Positions 43,599 through 56,179 of a stretch of 64,000 bases of DNA are shown piece after piece; positions within the stretch are counted from its first letter, which is position 1, and each line of letters starts with the position of its first letter. The stretch is taken from positions 18,950 through 82,949 of the forward strand of contig NZ_AQWS01000008.1 in assembly GCF_000375405.1 (NCBI RefSeq), read 5' to 3'. The translations under genes and the position numbers were made by a program. Below the pieces are notes generated by a model. That model was not told the origin of the DNA. It did not search any database and saw only the letters and a list, made by a program, of their open reading frames with translations. Source of the DNA: Bacteroides propionicifaciens DSM 19291 = JCM 14649 (lineage in GTDB: Bacteria > Bacteroidota > Bacteroidia > Bacteroidales > Bacteroidaceae).

Positions 43599-44240
43599 TT
43601 ATTTAATAATTTCTAAAACCGTACCATTCCATAAATAGCTGAGTGTAGGTTTCAAAAAAGGTTTTACCTGTTTTTGCATCGGTTCATCTAGATACTCAGG
43701 GGTGGTATAAGTAGCCACTAAAATGGGTTGATCAACAGCAAAATCGAAACGAATCAAGCTCATATCAAGTCCTTTGAGATCAATATATTTCGTATCACTA
43801 GTTGAAGATTCAAACTCAGCCAAATTCAAAAAATCAGAAGCCCTTGGAGATGCTACAAAATCAGCTACATCCAGAGGTTTCCACTCAGAGTCATAAAAGG
43901 TGATACAACTGTTTTCAACAGGTCCTTTTACGGTTTGAATAACACCCAGAATATAAGCTTCTTTAAAGGGTAAGATTTTCATTTGCCAAGAACTGTTTTT
44001 TGTCATTTGAATGCGTGTATAGTCATCACTCAAAACCTGCATTTCACTATCACCACCCAGTGAGTTTTTTACTTCGGCTTTCATCTTACTGTCCAAAAAG
44101 TCGATAAAGTCGGCTTTATTAACAGCAGAAAGCAGCGGAGTTATGGAGTCGGGCATATTCAAGAAAACATCTTTCATGTGTTGCGCTCCAAGCGTAGAGC
44201 ACAAAAAGAGTAAAGACAATAAAAATCCTACTTTTTTCAT
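43599..44240 (-). CDS. DUF3256-family exported protein
   Basis: A 213-residue exported protein with a signal peptide of about 19 residues (MKKVGFLLSLLFLCSTLGAQ). The mature part begins HMKDVFLNMPDSITPLLSAV, a stretch I recognise from the Bacteroidales DUF3256 family, and continues with NKADFIDFLDSKMKAEVKNS. The function is unknown; no catalytic motif is visible. It follows the DMT transporter gene by 5 bases, so truA, the transporter and this gene probably form one transcript ending at the strong terminator downstream. Confidence 0.78.
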   Translation of the reverse strand: MKKVGFLLSLLFLCSTLGAQHMKDVFLNMPDSITPLLSAVNKADFIDFLDSKMKAEVKNSLGGDSEMQVLSDDYTRIQMTKNSSWQMKILPFKEAYILGVIQTVKGPVENSCITFYDSEWKPLDVADFVASPRASDFLNLAEFESSTSDTKYIDLKGLDMSLIRFDFAVDQPILVATYTTPEYLDEPMQKQVKPFLKPTLSYLWNGTVLEIIK

Positions 44241-44245
44241 ATTTC

Positions 44246-45145
44246 TTATTTTGTTCCTAGGTACAAAAAGATCATACCTATGAGTATTAATGATAAATCG
44301 ACCAGCTTGTTTTTCAGGTTACTCTCATGCAAAACAAAAGCACCAAACAAAAAGGAAACCAATACGCTACCCCGTCGGACCATGGATACAATAGATATCA
44401 TGGAGTCGGAATAGCTAAGTGCATAAAAGTAAGCAAAATCGGCTATCGATAAAAATACTGATATCATTAAAATCGACCACCTCCACTGAAAAGGAGTATT
44501 TTGTCGTCTGCGGGGATACCAAATAATAAGTAGTATCGTCCCCATGATAAGGATTTGATATAAATTGAACCAAGACTGTACAGCCATAGGCTCGACGATT
44601 CTAAGCAAATAGCGGTCATACAGACCACTTGTAGCACCTGCAAGCGAAGCAATAGCAACGTAGATGATCCATCTGTTTTTGACAAAATTAATTCCCTCTT
44701 TTTTTCCAGACCGGCTCAACAAAAAAATCGAAGTTATCGCAAGTATTACACCAATCCACTGATAAAGGTTCAAACGCTCTCCATAGATCAGCATTGCACC
44801 AACCAAAATCATTACTGGACGAGTCGCGTTGATAGGGCCGACCAAGGTCAAAGGCAAGTTTTTAATACCGTAATAACCAAAACACCAAGAGGTCAACACA
44901 ATAGTTGATTTTATAAAGATGAGTCCGTGCGATTTCCAATCAATCGGGGGGACATAAAATATAGTCCCCGATAGCGTATCTGGAAAGAATGTAGAGACAA
45001 GAAGAAATGGAAGGAATATCAAACTACAAAAGACAGTATTTAGAAAGAGAACGGGTAAAACCGAATTTCCTTGAAGAGATACTTTTCGAGAAACATCATA
45101 TAAACCCAGAAATAGAGCCGAGAAAAAAGCTAAGAGTAACCACAT
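44246..45145 (-). CDS. DMT-superfamily (EamA) transporter
   Basis: A 299-residue inner-membrane protein with about ten hydrophobic segments arranged as two EamA repeats (residues 1-140 and 150-299). Typical loops are PLTLVGPINATRPVMILVGA in the first half and SDSMISIVSMVRRGSVLVSF in the second, followed by LHESNLKNKLVDLSLILIGM. EamA proteins export or import small metabolites, amino acids or nucleobases; the substrate is unknown. It lies 9 bases after truA and 5 before the DUF3256 gene. Confidence 0.85.
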   Translation of the reverse strand: MWLLLAFFSALFLGLYDVSRKVSLQGNSVLPVLFLNTVFCSLIFLPFLLVSTFFPDTLSGTIFYVPPIDWKSHGLIFIKSTIVLTSWCFGYYGIKNLPLTLVGPINATRPVMILVGAMLIYGERLNLYQWIGVILAITSIFLLSRSGKKEGINFVKNRWIIYVAIASLAGATSGLYDRYLLRIVEPMAVQSWFNLYQILIMGTILLIIWYPRRRQNTPFQWRWSILMISVFLSIADFAYFYALSYSDSMISIVSMVRRGSVLVSFLFGAFVLHESNLKNKLVDLSLILIGMIFLYLGTK

Positions 45146-45154
45146 AGTTATAAA

Positions 45155-45907
45155 TTAAATTTCGAACAAATCACTGGGGTAATCTACATCAAAGAGAAAC
45201 AAAGCATGCCCAGGAACCGAGGTACCTGCAACTCCCCTATCGTGGGATTCGATAACTCGACGAAAGCCGTCTAAATCCATTTTACCTCTACCTACCTCAA
45301 GAAGAGTCCCAACAACAGCACGCACCATATTACGAAGAAAGCGATTAGCCTTAATTGTAAAGACTAAGCTATGCGCATCAACCACAACCCAATCGGCTTG
45401 CATAATGGTACAAAGATTAGTCTTTGCATCGGTATGCAACTTGCTAAAACTCGTAAAATCGGTATATTCAAAGAGAATCTGAGCAGCAGCATTCATCTTA
45501 TCCACATCGAGTTCAAAGGGGATACGGTAAGCATAGTTTCGCTGAAAAGGATCTTTACGAGTAGTTATATAATATTTGTACGTCCGAGCTGTTGCATCAA
45601 AACGTGCATGCGCATCGGGTTTAACTGCTACAACCTTGTAAACTGCAATATCTTGAGGGAGAATACGATTAAGCTTATCAGCAACGACTGCTACATCAAG
45701 CACACGATCAATATCAAAGTGGGCAATCATTATTTTGGCATGTACCCCAGCATCGGTGCGCCCAGCTCCGACCACTTCGATCTCCTGACGCAAAAAAGTC
45801 TGAAGAGCTTTCATTAAAGACTCTTGGATACTACTTCCGTTGGGTTGAATCTGCCAGCCATGGTAATTTGAACCATCATAGGCCAAGTAAATAAAATACC
45901 TATTCAT
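45155..45907 (-). CDS. truA: tRNA pseudouridine synthase A
   Basis: A 250-residue TruA, which makes pseudouridine at positions 38-40 of the tRNA anticodon stem. The catalytic Asp is in [14 protein letters not shown]; other markers are [35 protein letters not shown] and [20 protein letters not shown]. Two ATGs occur in tandem (45910 and 45907). A longer start further upstream is ruled out because it lies within the TACCTTTG promoter element at 45932-45939. It heads a minus-strand unit with the DMT transporter and DUF3256 genes. Confidence 0.94.
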   Translation of the reverse strand: MNRYFIYLAYDGSNYHGWQIQPNGSSIQESLMKALQTFLRQEIEVVGAGRTDAGVHAKIMIAHFDIDRVLDVAVVADKLNRILPQDIAVYKVVAVKPDAHARFDATARTYKYYITTRKDPFQRNYAYRIPFELDVDKMNAAAQILFEYTDFTSFSKLHTDAKTNLCTIMQADWVVVDAHSLVFTIKANRFLRNMVRAVVGTLLEVGRGKMDLDGFRRVIESHDRGVAGTSVPGHALFLFDVDYPSDLFEI

Positions 45908-45931
45908 CATCACTATCTTTTTAAAGAAGTA

Positions 45932-45939
45932 CAAAGGTA
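45932..45939 (-). promoter_or_regulatory. -7 promoter element (TACCTTTG) for truA
   Basis: The minus strand reads TACCTTTG, matching TAnnTTTG, 24 bases before the truA ATG pair. Confidence 0.5.
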
Positions 45940-46002
45940 TTGTTTTTTGGGTAGAACAGTAGATGAAAAACTTTTTTTAAACAAGTAGTTACCTCTGCCA
46001 AT

Positions 46003-46070
46003 AGTAAAATGCCCTACTCGGCCTTAGCATCCGAGTAGATAGTTTGCTAAGTGCGAGTAAGGCATTTTAT
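46003..46070 (-). terminator. Complex hairpin terminator after the polysaccharide utilization operon
   Basis: Outer arms AAAATGCC-TACTCG and CGAGTA-GGCATTTT pair with one mismatch, and nested CTTAGCA (46023-46029) pairs with TGCTAAG (46045-46051). A third segment, CCGAGTAG (46031-46038), could instead pair with CTACTCGG (46014-46021), giving an alternative fold. Confidence 0.7.
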
Positions 46071-46112
46071 AGAAACCACAAGGTGGTTTATCAATCAAGT
46101 AAACAGATTCAG

Positions 46113-48035
46113 TTAGCTGCCACGATATTCTTTATAAAGTAGTAACAGATGCGATGCACTCCAGCTAAAATGAGGAGCTTTCAGACATCCACCCGTATGG
46201 CTATCGTAGTTTTCGTGAATGGGCTTGTCACCCGTTAAACCATCCAGACGATCAAAAACTTGTCGGGTATATTCATCGGCTAAATTATCCTGACCATAAT
46301 TGCGCAACCCTTTGATTCCAAAGTAGGTTTGGTCGAGCCAGATAGGCCCTCTCCAATAGCCATTTGGAAGATACTTCGGGTTATTGGCTGCAATGGTTGG
46401 GAAAGGTATGTAAGTGGCAAACATTGTGGTATCCGTAAAATAGGTCATAGCCCTATCCATTTGTTCTTTCGATGCCAAGCTTGCCCAAAAAGGAATATAA
46501 GCTTCACTACCCGGATCTTTTACAAATTCACCTGTGAAAATTCTCTTATCGTAGAAAAAACCTGTATCCTGATCAAAGAAATAATCTTGGATATGCTCTG
46601 TGTAATTGGGCTCTTCAAAAGGTAGGTTAAGCACTTGTGCAAACTTCTCAAGCAATCCGTATTCGTATGCTAAGAAGAAATTTAAATCGACGCTTTCTTG
46701 ATCAAAGCTCCAAGCATTAGGCCCATTTTGAACCATCTTAGCTCCATCAAAACGAATGGCATTGTCCATACCACTCTCCCAAGCAGCAGCAACGATTGTT
46801 CCATCAGTCGAGCCAAACTCACAGATTCCATTTTTATTATGGTCTCTTTGCTCATACCACCAACGGTGATAAGCCAGAAGCTGCGGATACATCTCACGCA
46901 GAAATGTTGTATCGTTAGTTGCTTCGAACACGGCATCAATAGCCCAACCCGCCAAAGGAGGCTTGCTATCTCTTGCATTGTTTTCGGCAGTATCGACATA
47001 GATGCAATCAATGATCATTCCATCTTCGAGTTGATAATCGAACATCGAACGAATCATATTTTTGGATAGTTCGGGGGTTAAGGAAGCCAATGGAACAGCA
47101 AACTTCCAAGTGTCCCAAGCCCAATAGCCCATAAAGTATCCAACAGCATGACTGGGTACCATGCCCTCGTGAAGCAAACCACCACGACTCACTTTCCAGT
47201 TAGACATCAGTGTAACCATCGCTTTGGCAGCAACACGATCGTAGGCCTGTGGCATATCGTCTCTTAAGATTGCACTAAGGTAACCGTCCCACCGAGTATT
47301 ATTATTTGCAAAGACCCCAGCTGCATTTGTTAGATAAGCCTGAGCTTTTTGTAGCCCACTCAACTTCTCTTTTTCATTCACAAAAGTAGAAATTGCAACA
47401 AAGGTATCCCCACTGCCAAGTTGTACACTGTAGTTTTGATCGGTCAACTCAATCTCTAAGTCGGATGGAAATGAAAGTACTGTTATTTCTCCCGTAGGAT
47501 GAGTAACTAGTAGAGTGTGCCCATTCTTTTCAAACTTAGAGTCAACCAGCCAGTCCTGCCCCGAGAGTTTAAACGACTGCGCTTGATCTGCCTGAATCTT
47601 TAAATGAAGCAAAACGGTATTCGAATCAGCAAAGACGAGTCGCTGATCAACCTGAACCCCTTTACCTACAGACTGCATCGAAAGCAAACCTGGGTAGTAA
47701 TTCACCTCACCAAATGAAAGTTTTTCTTGCTCTTGGTTATCTGGTGAAACCACAACAGCCGATTTGGCTAACCAACGCCTACTATCAAGACTAAATGGTC
47801 CACAAAACCCATCCAACCACAGATCTTGTTGTGGAGGTGTAAAGCCTATCCAAGCACCTTGGTCAACAAACCAACCTCCACACCTACTCTCTTGGTTAGG
47901 GGTATAACTCAGGTCTATAATTTGGTTTAAATAATCTCTTACTATCGGTTTATCCTCGCCTTTTTTGGCTTGAGTACAACTTAAAACACCCACCGATAGA
48001 CATATCAGAGAAACCCATGTCTTAATTTTATTCAT
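46113..48035 (-). CDS. GH63-like glycoside hydrolase lipoprotein
   Basis: A 640-residue lipoprotein (lipobox ending LSC, Cys20) with an (alpha/alpha)6 catalytic domain of the GH63/MGH1 type. Telltale stretches are GYFMGYWAWDTWKFAVPLAS, ESGMDNAIRFDG, GYWRGPIWLDQTYFGIKGL and HENYDSHTGGCLKAPHFSWS, which carry the usual acidic catalytic residues. GH63 enzymes cleave alpha-glucosidic or alpha-mannosyl bonds (for example alpha-glucosidase and mannosylglycerate hydrolase). The residues after Cys (TQAKKGED) do not form the acidic surface-export signal, so a periplasmic location is likelier. It is the last gene of the SusCD operon, 12 bases after the GH2 gene, and a complex terminator follows. Confidence 0.8.
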   Translation of the reverse strand: MNKIKTWVSLICLSVGVLSCTQAKKGEDKPIVRDYLNQIIDLSYTPNQESRCGGWFVDQGAWIGFTPPQQDLWLDGFCGPFSLDSRRWLAKSAVVVSPDNQEQEKLSFGEVNYYPGLLSMQSVGKGVQVDQRLVFADSNTVLLHLKIQADQAQSFKLSGQDWLVDSKFEKNGHTLLVTHPTGEITVLSFPSDLEIELTDQNYSVQLGSGDTFVAISTFVNEKEKLSGLQKAQAYLTNAAGVFANNNTRWDGYLSAILRDDMPQAYDRVAAKAMVTLMSNWKVSRGGLLHEGMVPSHAVGYFMGYWAWDTWKFAVPLASLTPELSKNMIRSMFDYQLEDGMIIDCIYVDTAENNARDSKPPLAGWAIDAVFEATNDTTFLREMYPQLLAYHRWWYEQRDHNKNGICEFGSTDGTIVAAAWESGMDNAIRFDGAKMVQNGPNAWSFDQESVDLNFFLAYEYGLLEKFAQVLNLPFEEPNYTEHIQDYFFDQDTGFFYDKRIFTGEFVKDPGSEAYIPFWASLASKEQMDRAMTYFTDTTMFATYIPFPTIAANNPKYLPNGYWRGPIWLDQTYFGIKGLRNYGQDNLADEYTRQVFDRLDGLTGDKPIHENYDSHTGGCLKAPHFSWSASHLLLLYKEYRGS

Positions 48036-48047
48036 AATATTCTATAT

Positions 48048-51276
<3,229 letters not shown>

Positions 51277-51294
51277 AAGTCATTCAATGAATAT

Positions 51295-52800
51295 TTATTT
51301 TAGAAGTTCGTTCGCATTGAGCTCTGTCAAAGGTATAGGGTAGAAAGCATTTTTATCCATTTTAAAGCTTGGTCGTTGCGCTGCTTGCATAGCTGCTTCG
51401 AGTTTACCCCAACGACGTAGATCGTACCAACGCCAGTTTTCGAGTGGAAACTCAATGATTCTTTCATGCTCTATCTGCTTACGGACATCCTCTTGAGATG
51501 TTCCAACCATCGGAGGCATATCCCCATGAGCATCCCGAACCTGATTGATTAAAGAAATAGCTTGGGGGGTTTGTCCCAGCTCATTTAGGGCTTCAGCTTG
51601 CATAAGCAAAACATTAGCATAACGCATTAACGGAATATTATTGGCTATATAGTTTTCGAACAACTGCTCTTTGGTCGCAGGTAAGAGTTTATGAAAAGCA
51701 ATCTTGCCACCACTAAACCAATCGTTATAGTTAGCACCATAAACCTTACCCGATCCGTCATTAAAATAAGGGATATCACAGAATATGGTATGGTATAATC
51801 GCTTATCGTACCCACCAGAATTTGAGATTTCACCCTCTTTCATAAACTCGTCAACCAAAAATTGACTCGGCAAGATCTCATCCCAACCTCCCAGTTCAGA
51901 TACAGCTAACCACTTATGAGCTTGAGTCTGATACCAAGCCCCGTTGGCAGTAACCTTTGAGAACTGAAGCTCGAAAACAGACTCCTTGGAGTTTTGATCA
52001 TTACCGTTGAAAAGACTACCAAAATCACGAACAAGCTCATAACCTTTCACTTCTTGGAAAGCCTCAAGAGCTTTCTGTAAAAACACTTGTTTTTCAGTCG
52101 GCTCTTCGTAGGCTCTTGTCAAATAGGCTAAACCTAGATAAGCATAAGCAGCACCAGAAGTAGCACGTCCTAGATTATCGGCATCATAACTATTGGGCAA
52201 CTTGGTCGCTTTATTAAACTCATTAATAATGAAATCCCACGCATCTACTCGAGTAGATAAAGCTTTACTTAGGTCAGCCTGAGAAGTAATATATGTATCA
52301 CGGATTATAATCTGATCCCAGTTTAAAATTAATTTTAGGTGATAATAACCTCTCAGGAAATGAGCTTCATTGATTATTTGTGCTCTCAAGTCTTGGCTAA
52401 TTTTACCTTCAGGTATTGTAGGTACTTTATCGATAACTTGACTTGAGAAACTTGCACCCTCGTAGTTGTTCCACCAATAAGAACTCACCTGAGAGTTACC
52501 ATTTGTATAGTTGAAGTTAGAGAGTTCAACCCAATTCAGATAGTTCATAGCATCACTACCTAATTCTACTAAGTCTTCTCGGTAAGCCTCTACTGGCCAA
52601 CGCACTTCTGCAAAAGCCCAAGTATCAATAGAGTATTCTAACTGAGAGTAAGCAGCAGAGATTCCAGCTTCTGCATCGTCAAGATTACGCCAAAACGAAC
52701 CAGAAGTCAATTCATCGGGTGACGTTTTGGACAGAAAGTCGTCGCAAGAATATAGCGTTAGCCCCAATAAAATGGAGAATATATAATATAACTTTTTCAT
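51295..52800 (-). CDS. SusD/RagB-family glycan-binding lipoprotein
   Basis: A 501-residue SusD-like protein, which caps the SusC channel and binds oligosaccharide at the cell surface. The lipobox ends YSC (Cys19) and is followed by DDFLSKTSPDELTSGSFW. The acidic residues just after Cys fit a Bacteroidota surface-export signal. The TPR-like fold is indicated by INEAHFLRGYYHLKLILNWD, LGRATSGAAYAYLGLAYLTR, MRYANVLLMQAEALNELGQT and the C-terminal ENWRWYDLRRWGKLEAAMQA. The ligand cannot be read from sequence. It lies 18 bases after susC. Confidence 0.95.
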   Translation of the reverse strand: MKKLYYIFSILLGLTLYSCDDFLSKTSPDELTSGSFWRNLDDAEAGISAAYSQLEYSIDTWAFAEVRWPVEAYREDLVELGSDAMNYLNWVELSNFNYTNGNSQVSSYWWNNYEGASFSSQVIDKVPTIPEGKISQDLRAQIINEAHFLRGYYHLKLILNWDQIIIRDTYITSQADLSKALSTRVDAWDFIINEFNKATKLPNSYDADNLGRATSGAAYAYLGLAYLTRAYEEPTEKQVFLQKALEAFQEVKGYELVRDFGSLFNGNDQNSKESVFELQFSKVTANGAWYQTQAHKWLAVSELGGWDEILPSQFLVDEFMKEGEISNSGGYDKRLYHTIFCDIPYFNDGSGKVYGANYNDWFSGGKIAFHKLLPATKEQLFENYIANNIPLMRYANVLLMQAEALNELGQTPQAISLINQVRDAHGDMPPMVGTSQEDVRKQIEHERIIEFPLENWRWYDLRRWGKLEAAMQAAQRPSFKMDKNAFYPIPLTELNANELLK

Positions 52801-52818
52801 AATAAACTGATTTAAGTG

Positions 52819-55800
52819 TTAGAATGTTACTTGAGCTCCAACGGTGAACGAACGAGTAAAAGGATAAATCAATCGATCAACACCAATATTAAGTACCCCC
52901 CTTGAAAATTCAGGGTCAATGCCATCGTAGCCAGTAATAGTAAATAAATTCTCTGCACTTACGTAAAATCGTAAACGTTCCAAATAAGCTCTCATGGTCA
53001 ATGCCTTAGGCAGTGTATAACCAATCTGAAGTTGTCTTAATCGTAAGAAATCACCCCTTTCTAAGAATCGATCCGACTCACGGGTATTACTGTTAGGGTC
53101 TTGATAGATTGCTCTTGGCACACTAGTGTTCGTATTTTCAGGAGTCCAAGCATGAAGTGTAGATTTGAGGAAGTTCGATCCCGAGTTCATACCTTCATAG
53201 AAATATTTATTTCCGTTATACAATTTATGCCCAAAAGCACTTCCAAATAGTAGTGAGAAATCAATACCCTTATAAGATCCGCCGAAGCTTAAGTTAGCTT
53301 CGACCTTAGGTATACCCGAACCCGAATAAACCTTATCGTCATCATTGATTACACCATCTCCGTTGACATCGACAAAGCGGATATCACCAGGACCTGCACT
53401 TGACTGAAGTAATCCACCATCTTTATTAACATATTTTTGTACCTCTTCATTGCTTTGGAATATGCCAGCAGTCTTATATAAGTAAAAGCTACCTATGGGC
53501 TTTCCAACTTTAGTTTGCGTAGGGAAATGCTCATCACCATATTTCAAACCCTCACCATAGAGTACTTGTGAGGCATCCGATAGCGCTTTAACACGGTTAC
53601 GAGTTGTAAATAGGTTAAGACCAATATTATAGTTAAAGTCTTTAACGGAGTGTACCCAGTTTAATTCCAACTCAAAACCATTATTTTCAATTTCTCCTAC
53701 ATTTAATACGGGGCTATCAAGGCCAGCTGAAGGAGGTAAAACCTTCGTTATTAATAAGTCTTTTGTGATGTTGTGATAATAGTTGATAGAACCGCTAAGT
53801 GCATTTTGGAAAAAGCCAAAGTCAAATCCAATATTCTTCGTGTCTGTAGTTTCCCATTTTAGTGATCTATTTTCGAGACTTCGAGCAATACTACCGGGCC
53901 AAGGATTGGCTCCATTACCTTTAACATAACCCTGATAGAATGTATTATATGTGGTAATCTTAGCCAAGAAATCATATTTACCCAAAGCTCCCTCGTTACC
54001 TAGACGCCCCCAACTAAATCGGAATTTCAAATTGTGTAAAGCAATGTCTTTTGGAAAGAAAGCTTCTTCGGAAATTCTCCAACCAACAGCTAACGAAGGG
54101 AAAGAACCCCATCGCTCATCTGAACCAAATTTTGAAGAACCATCATAACGCATAGTTGCTTGGAAAAGATAGCGGTCGGCATAATTATAATTGAGTCGCC
54201 CAAAGAAAGAAGCACGGTTGTACTCCCAGAAACTACCCGTACCATTAAATGTTCCACCAATACCTGCATTAATTGTAGGGAAGTTCTCATCCAGGAAACC
54301 TCCTGGCTCATCAGTAGAAACTAGCTTGCCATCCACTATTTTATGAGTAGTATTTTTTCCTTCTACACCAACACTTTCCCATCTATATTTCTCAGTAGTA
54401 ATCGAGCTTCCTACCATAGCATTTACACCATGTCGCCCAAAGCCTTTATTGAAGTTTAATACATTATCAAAAATCTGCTCATCCCAATAGGCTGTATTGG
54501 CACTATTTGAGGGGTATTCTGTTTTAGATTTTCTATCAGCAATATATTTTGGAGTATGATAAGTACCTCGGTTGTGTTCTCCTCGGTAAGCGTAACTGGT
54601 CTTAAAGTTTAACCAGTCCGTTATATTTATCGTAAGTCCAATATTTGCTGTAGTATGATAAGTTTTATTAGTTCTCTTTCGGTAATGATAGTCTGCCATA
54701 ATATTTCTGTTATTTGGCAAATCGTCAAAATCGGTCAAACCATAACCATATTCTTGATTTTTATCATAGATAGGCACTAGAGGGGAGATCATATACATCT
54801 CTTTAATCTGATATTGAGGCGATTTAGAATCGGTGTATTTGAACGACATATTTGCATCAAAATCAAAGATATACTTCGTCATAAAGAGTTTAGCTCTAGC
54901 ATTCTCTTGCCTAAAATCGCTACCCAAGAATACTCCTTTTTCGTCAACGTGATTATAAGATATCGAATACTGTGCCTTGTCAGAACCACCCCGTACACTT
55001 ACCATATAGTTTTGCATAAGCCCCGAGCGCTCCATGGCATCTTCCCAATTGGTATTGACATCAGATTCCTTTGTTATATACGAAGGCAATTGAACTGGCC
55101 TCTCTCCTGTCAGTGCTGCATAATCGTTCCAGTTATCATACATCTGTTTATGTACTGATTTATAACCAGTAGCATTAAGCATGTCTAGAGATTTAGCGAT
55201 ACTCTTAAAGCTGAAGAAAGTCGAGAAGTCAACTTTAATGTCACCTTTTTTACCGTTTTTGGTCGTTACGATAATTACACCATTGGCCGCTACAGAACCA
55301 TAAATAGCCGCTGCAGCCCCATCTTTAAGAACCTCCATAGATTCGATATCCTGTGGGTTCACACTATTTAGATCGCCCGGAAAGCCATCGATAATACACA
55401 GTGGTTCATTGCTACCAAAAGTCTTTACACCTCGGATTTTAATACTCACTCCTGAGCCTGCCAAGCCACTAGTCTTCTGAACATTAACACCTGCTATTTT
55501 ACCTTGAAGAGCCTCTCCTGGGTTTATTGTAGCCTGATTGGCCAACTGATCGACATCTACAGATGATATAGCTCCAGTCATGTCACTCTTTTTCATAGTA
55601 CCATAACCAATGACAATAGTTTCGTCAAGCATTAGCGCATCTTCAACTAAAATGATATCAATATTGGATTTACCTTTAACAGAAACTTCTTGAGTTTTGT
55701 AACCAATGTAAGAAACAACTAAGATTGAATTTGAAGACACATTTAAAGAAAATTGTCCATCGTAATCACTAACAGTACCGGTAGCAGTACCTTTGACTAA

Positions 55801-55950
55801 AATACTTGCTCCAATAATGGGCTGTCCACTAGTATCGTGAACGGTACCTCGCAGTTGAATATTTTGAGCATGAACTGCTGTAGAGAAAAATAACATCAAA
55901 CAAATCAGAAAGTATTTAAATCTGTTTGATAAATAATACTTGTTTTTCAT
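52819..55950 (-). CDS. SusC/RagA-family TonB-linked outer-membrane transporter
   Basis: A 1043-residue SusC-like importer. It has a signal peptide (about 28 residues ending TAVHAQ) and a carboxypeptidase-like N-terminal domain (VHDTSGQPIIGASILVKGTA, IVVSYIGYKTQEVSV). The TonB box region DETIVIGYGTMKKSDMTGAI is followed by the plug (SIKIRGVKTFGSNEPLCIID, ESMEVLKDGAAAAIYGSVAA) and a 22-strand barrel. I chose ATG 55950, whose product begins MKNKYYLSNRFKYFLICLML; the upstream extension lacks signal-peptide character. It forms the substrate-import pair with SusD, and a TAGTTTTG element lies 133 bases upstream. Confidence 0.95.
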   Translation of the reverse strand: MKNKYYLSNRFKYFLICLMLFFSTAVHAQNIQLRGTVHDTSGQPIIGASILVKGTATGTVSDYDGQFSLNVSSNSILVVSYIGYKTQEVSVKGKSNIDIILVEDALMLDETIVIGYGTMKKSDMTGAISSVDVDQLANQATINPGEALQGKIAGVNVQKTSGLAGSGVSIKIRGVKTFGSNEPLCIIDGFPGDLNSVNPQDIESMEVLKDGAAAAIYGSVAANGVIIVTTKNGKKGDIKVDFSTFFSFKSIAKSLDMLNATGYKSVHKQMYDNWNDYAALTGERPVQLPSYITKESDVNTNWEDAMERSGLMQNYMVSVRGGSDKAQYSISYNHVDEKGVFLGSDFRQENARAKLFMTKYIFDFDANMSFKYTDSKSPQYQIKEMYMISPLVPIYDKNQEYGYGLTDFDDLPNNRNIMADYHYRKRTNKTYHTTANIGLTINITDWLNFKTSYAYRGEHNRGTYHTPKYIADRKSKTEYPSNSANTAYWDEQIFDNVLNFNKGFGRHGVNAMVGSSITTEKYRWESVGVEGKNTTHKIVDGKLVSTDEPGGFLDENFPTINAGIGGTFNGTGSFWEYNRASFFGRLNYNYADRYLFQATMRYDGSSKFGSDERWGSFPSLAVGWRISEEAFFPKDIALHNLKFRFSWGRLGNEGALGKYDFLAKITTYNTFYQGYVKGNGANPWPGSIARSLENRSLKWETTDTKNIGFDFGFFQNALSGSINYYHNITKDLLITKVLPPSAGLDSPVLNVGEIENNGFELELNWVHSVKDFNYNIGLNLFTTRNRVKALSDASQVLYGEGLKYGDEHFPTQTKVGKPIGSFYLYKTAGIFQSNEEVQKYVNKDGGLLQSSAGPGDIRFVDVNGDGVINDDDKVYSGSGIPKVEANLSFGGSYKGIDFSLLFGSAFGHKLYNGNKYFYEGMNSGSNFLKSTLHAWTPENTNTSVPRAIYQDPNSNTRESDRFLERGDFLRLRQLQIGYTLPKALTMRAYLERLRFYVSAENLFTITGYDGIDPEFSRGVLNIGVDRLIYPFTRSFTVGAQVTF

Positions 55951-56082
55951 AGCTTCTCGTATAAGGATTAATAATATTAAACTTTCACACTCATAATTAC
56001 CAATAAACATGAAATAAAAACTAAATTAATCCAAATAAAGTATCTACAAACAATAAGTAATAGGCTCTTTTATATCTACATC

Positions 56083-56090
56083 CAAAACTA
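56083..56090 (-). promoter_or_regulatory. -7 promoter element (TAGTTTTG) upstream of susC
   Basis: The minus strand reads TAGTTTTG, matching TAnnTTTG, in the 229-base gap between the regulator and susC. A leader of about 125 bases is implied. Confidence 0.4.
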
Positions 56091-56179
56091 CACCACACTA
56101 TAAATCAATCTATTACAACAACAAAGCAATCTACATTGCATGTATATCACCATTATATACATATATATAAATTAACACT

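Noticed and set aside
55951..56010. Longer start for SusC
   Set aside because: The extension puts about 20 residues in front of a complete signal peptide and has no family counterpart.
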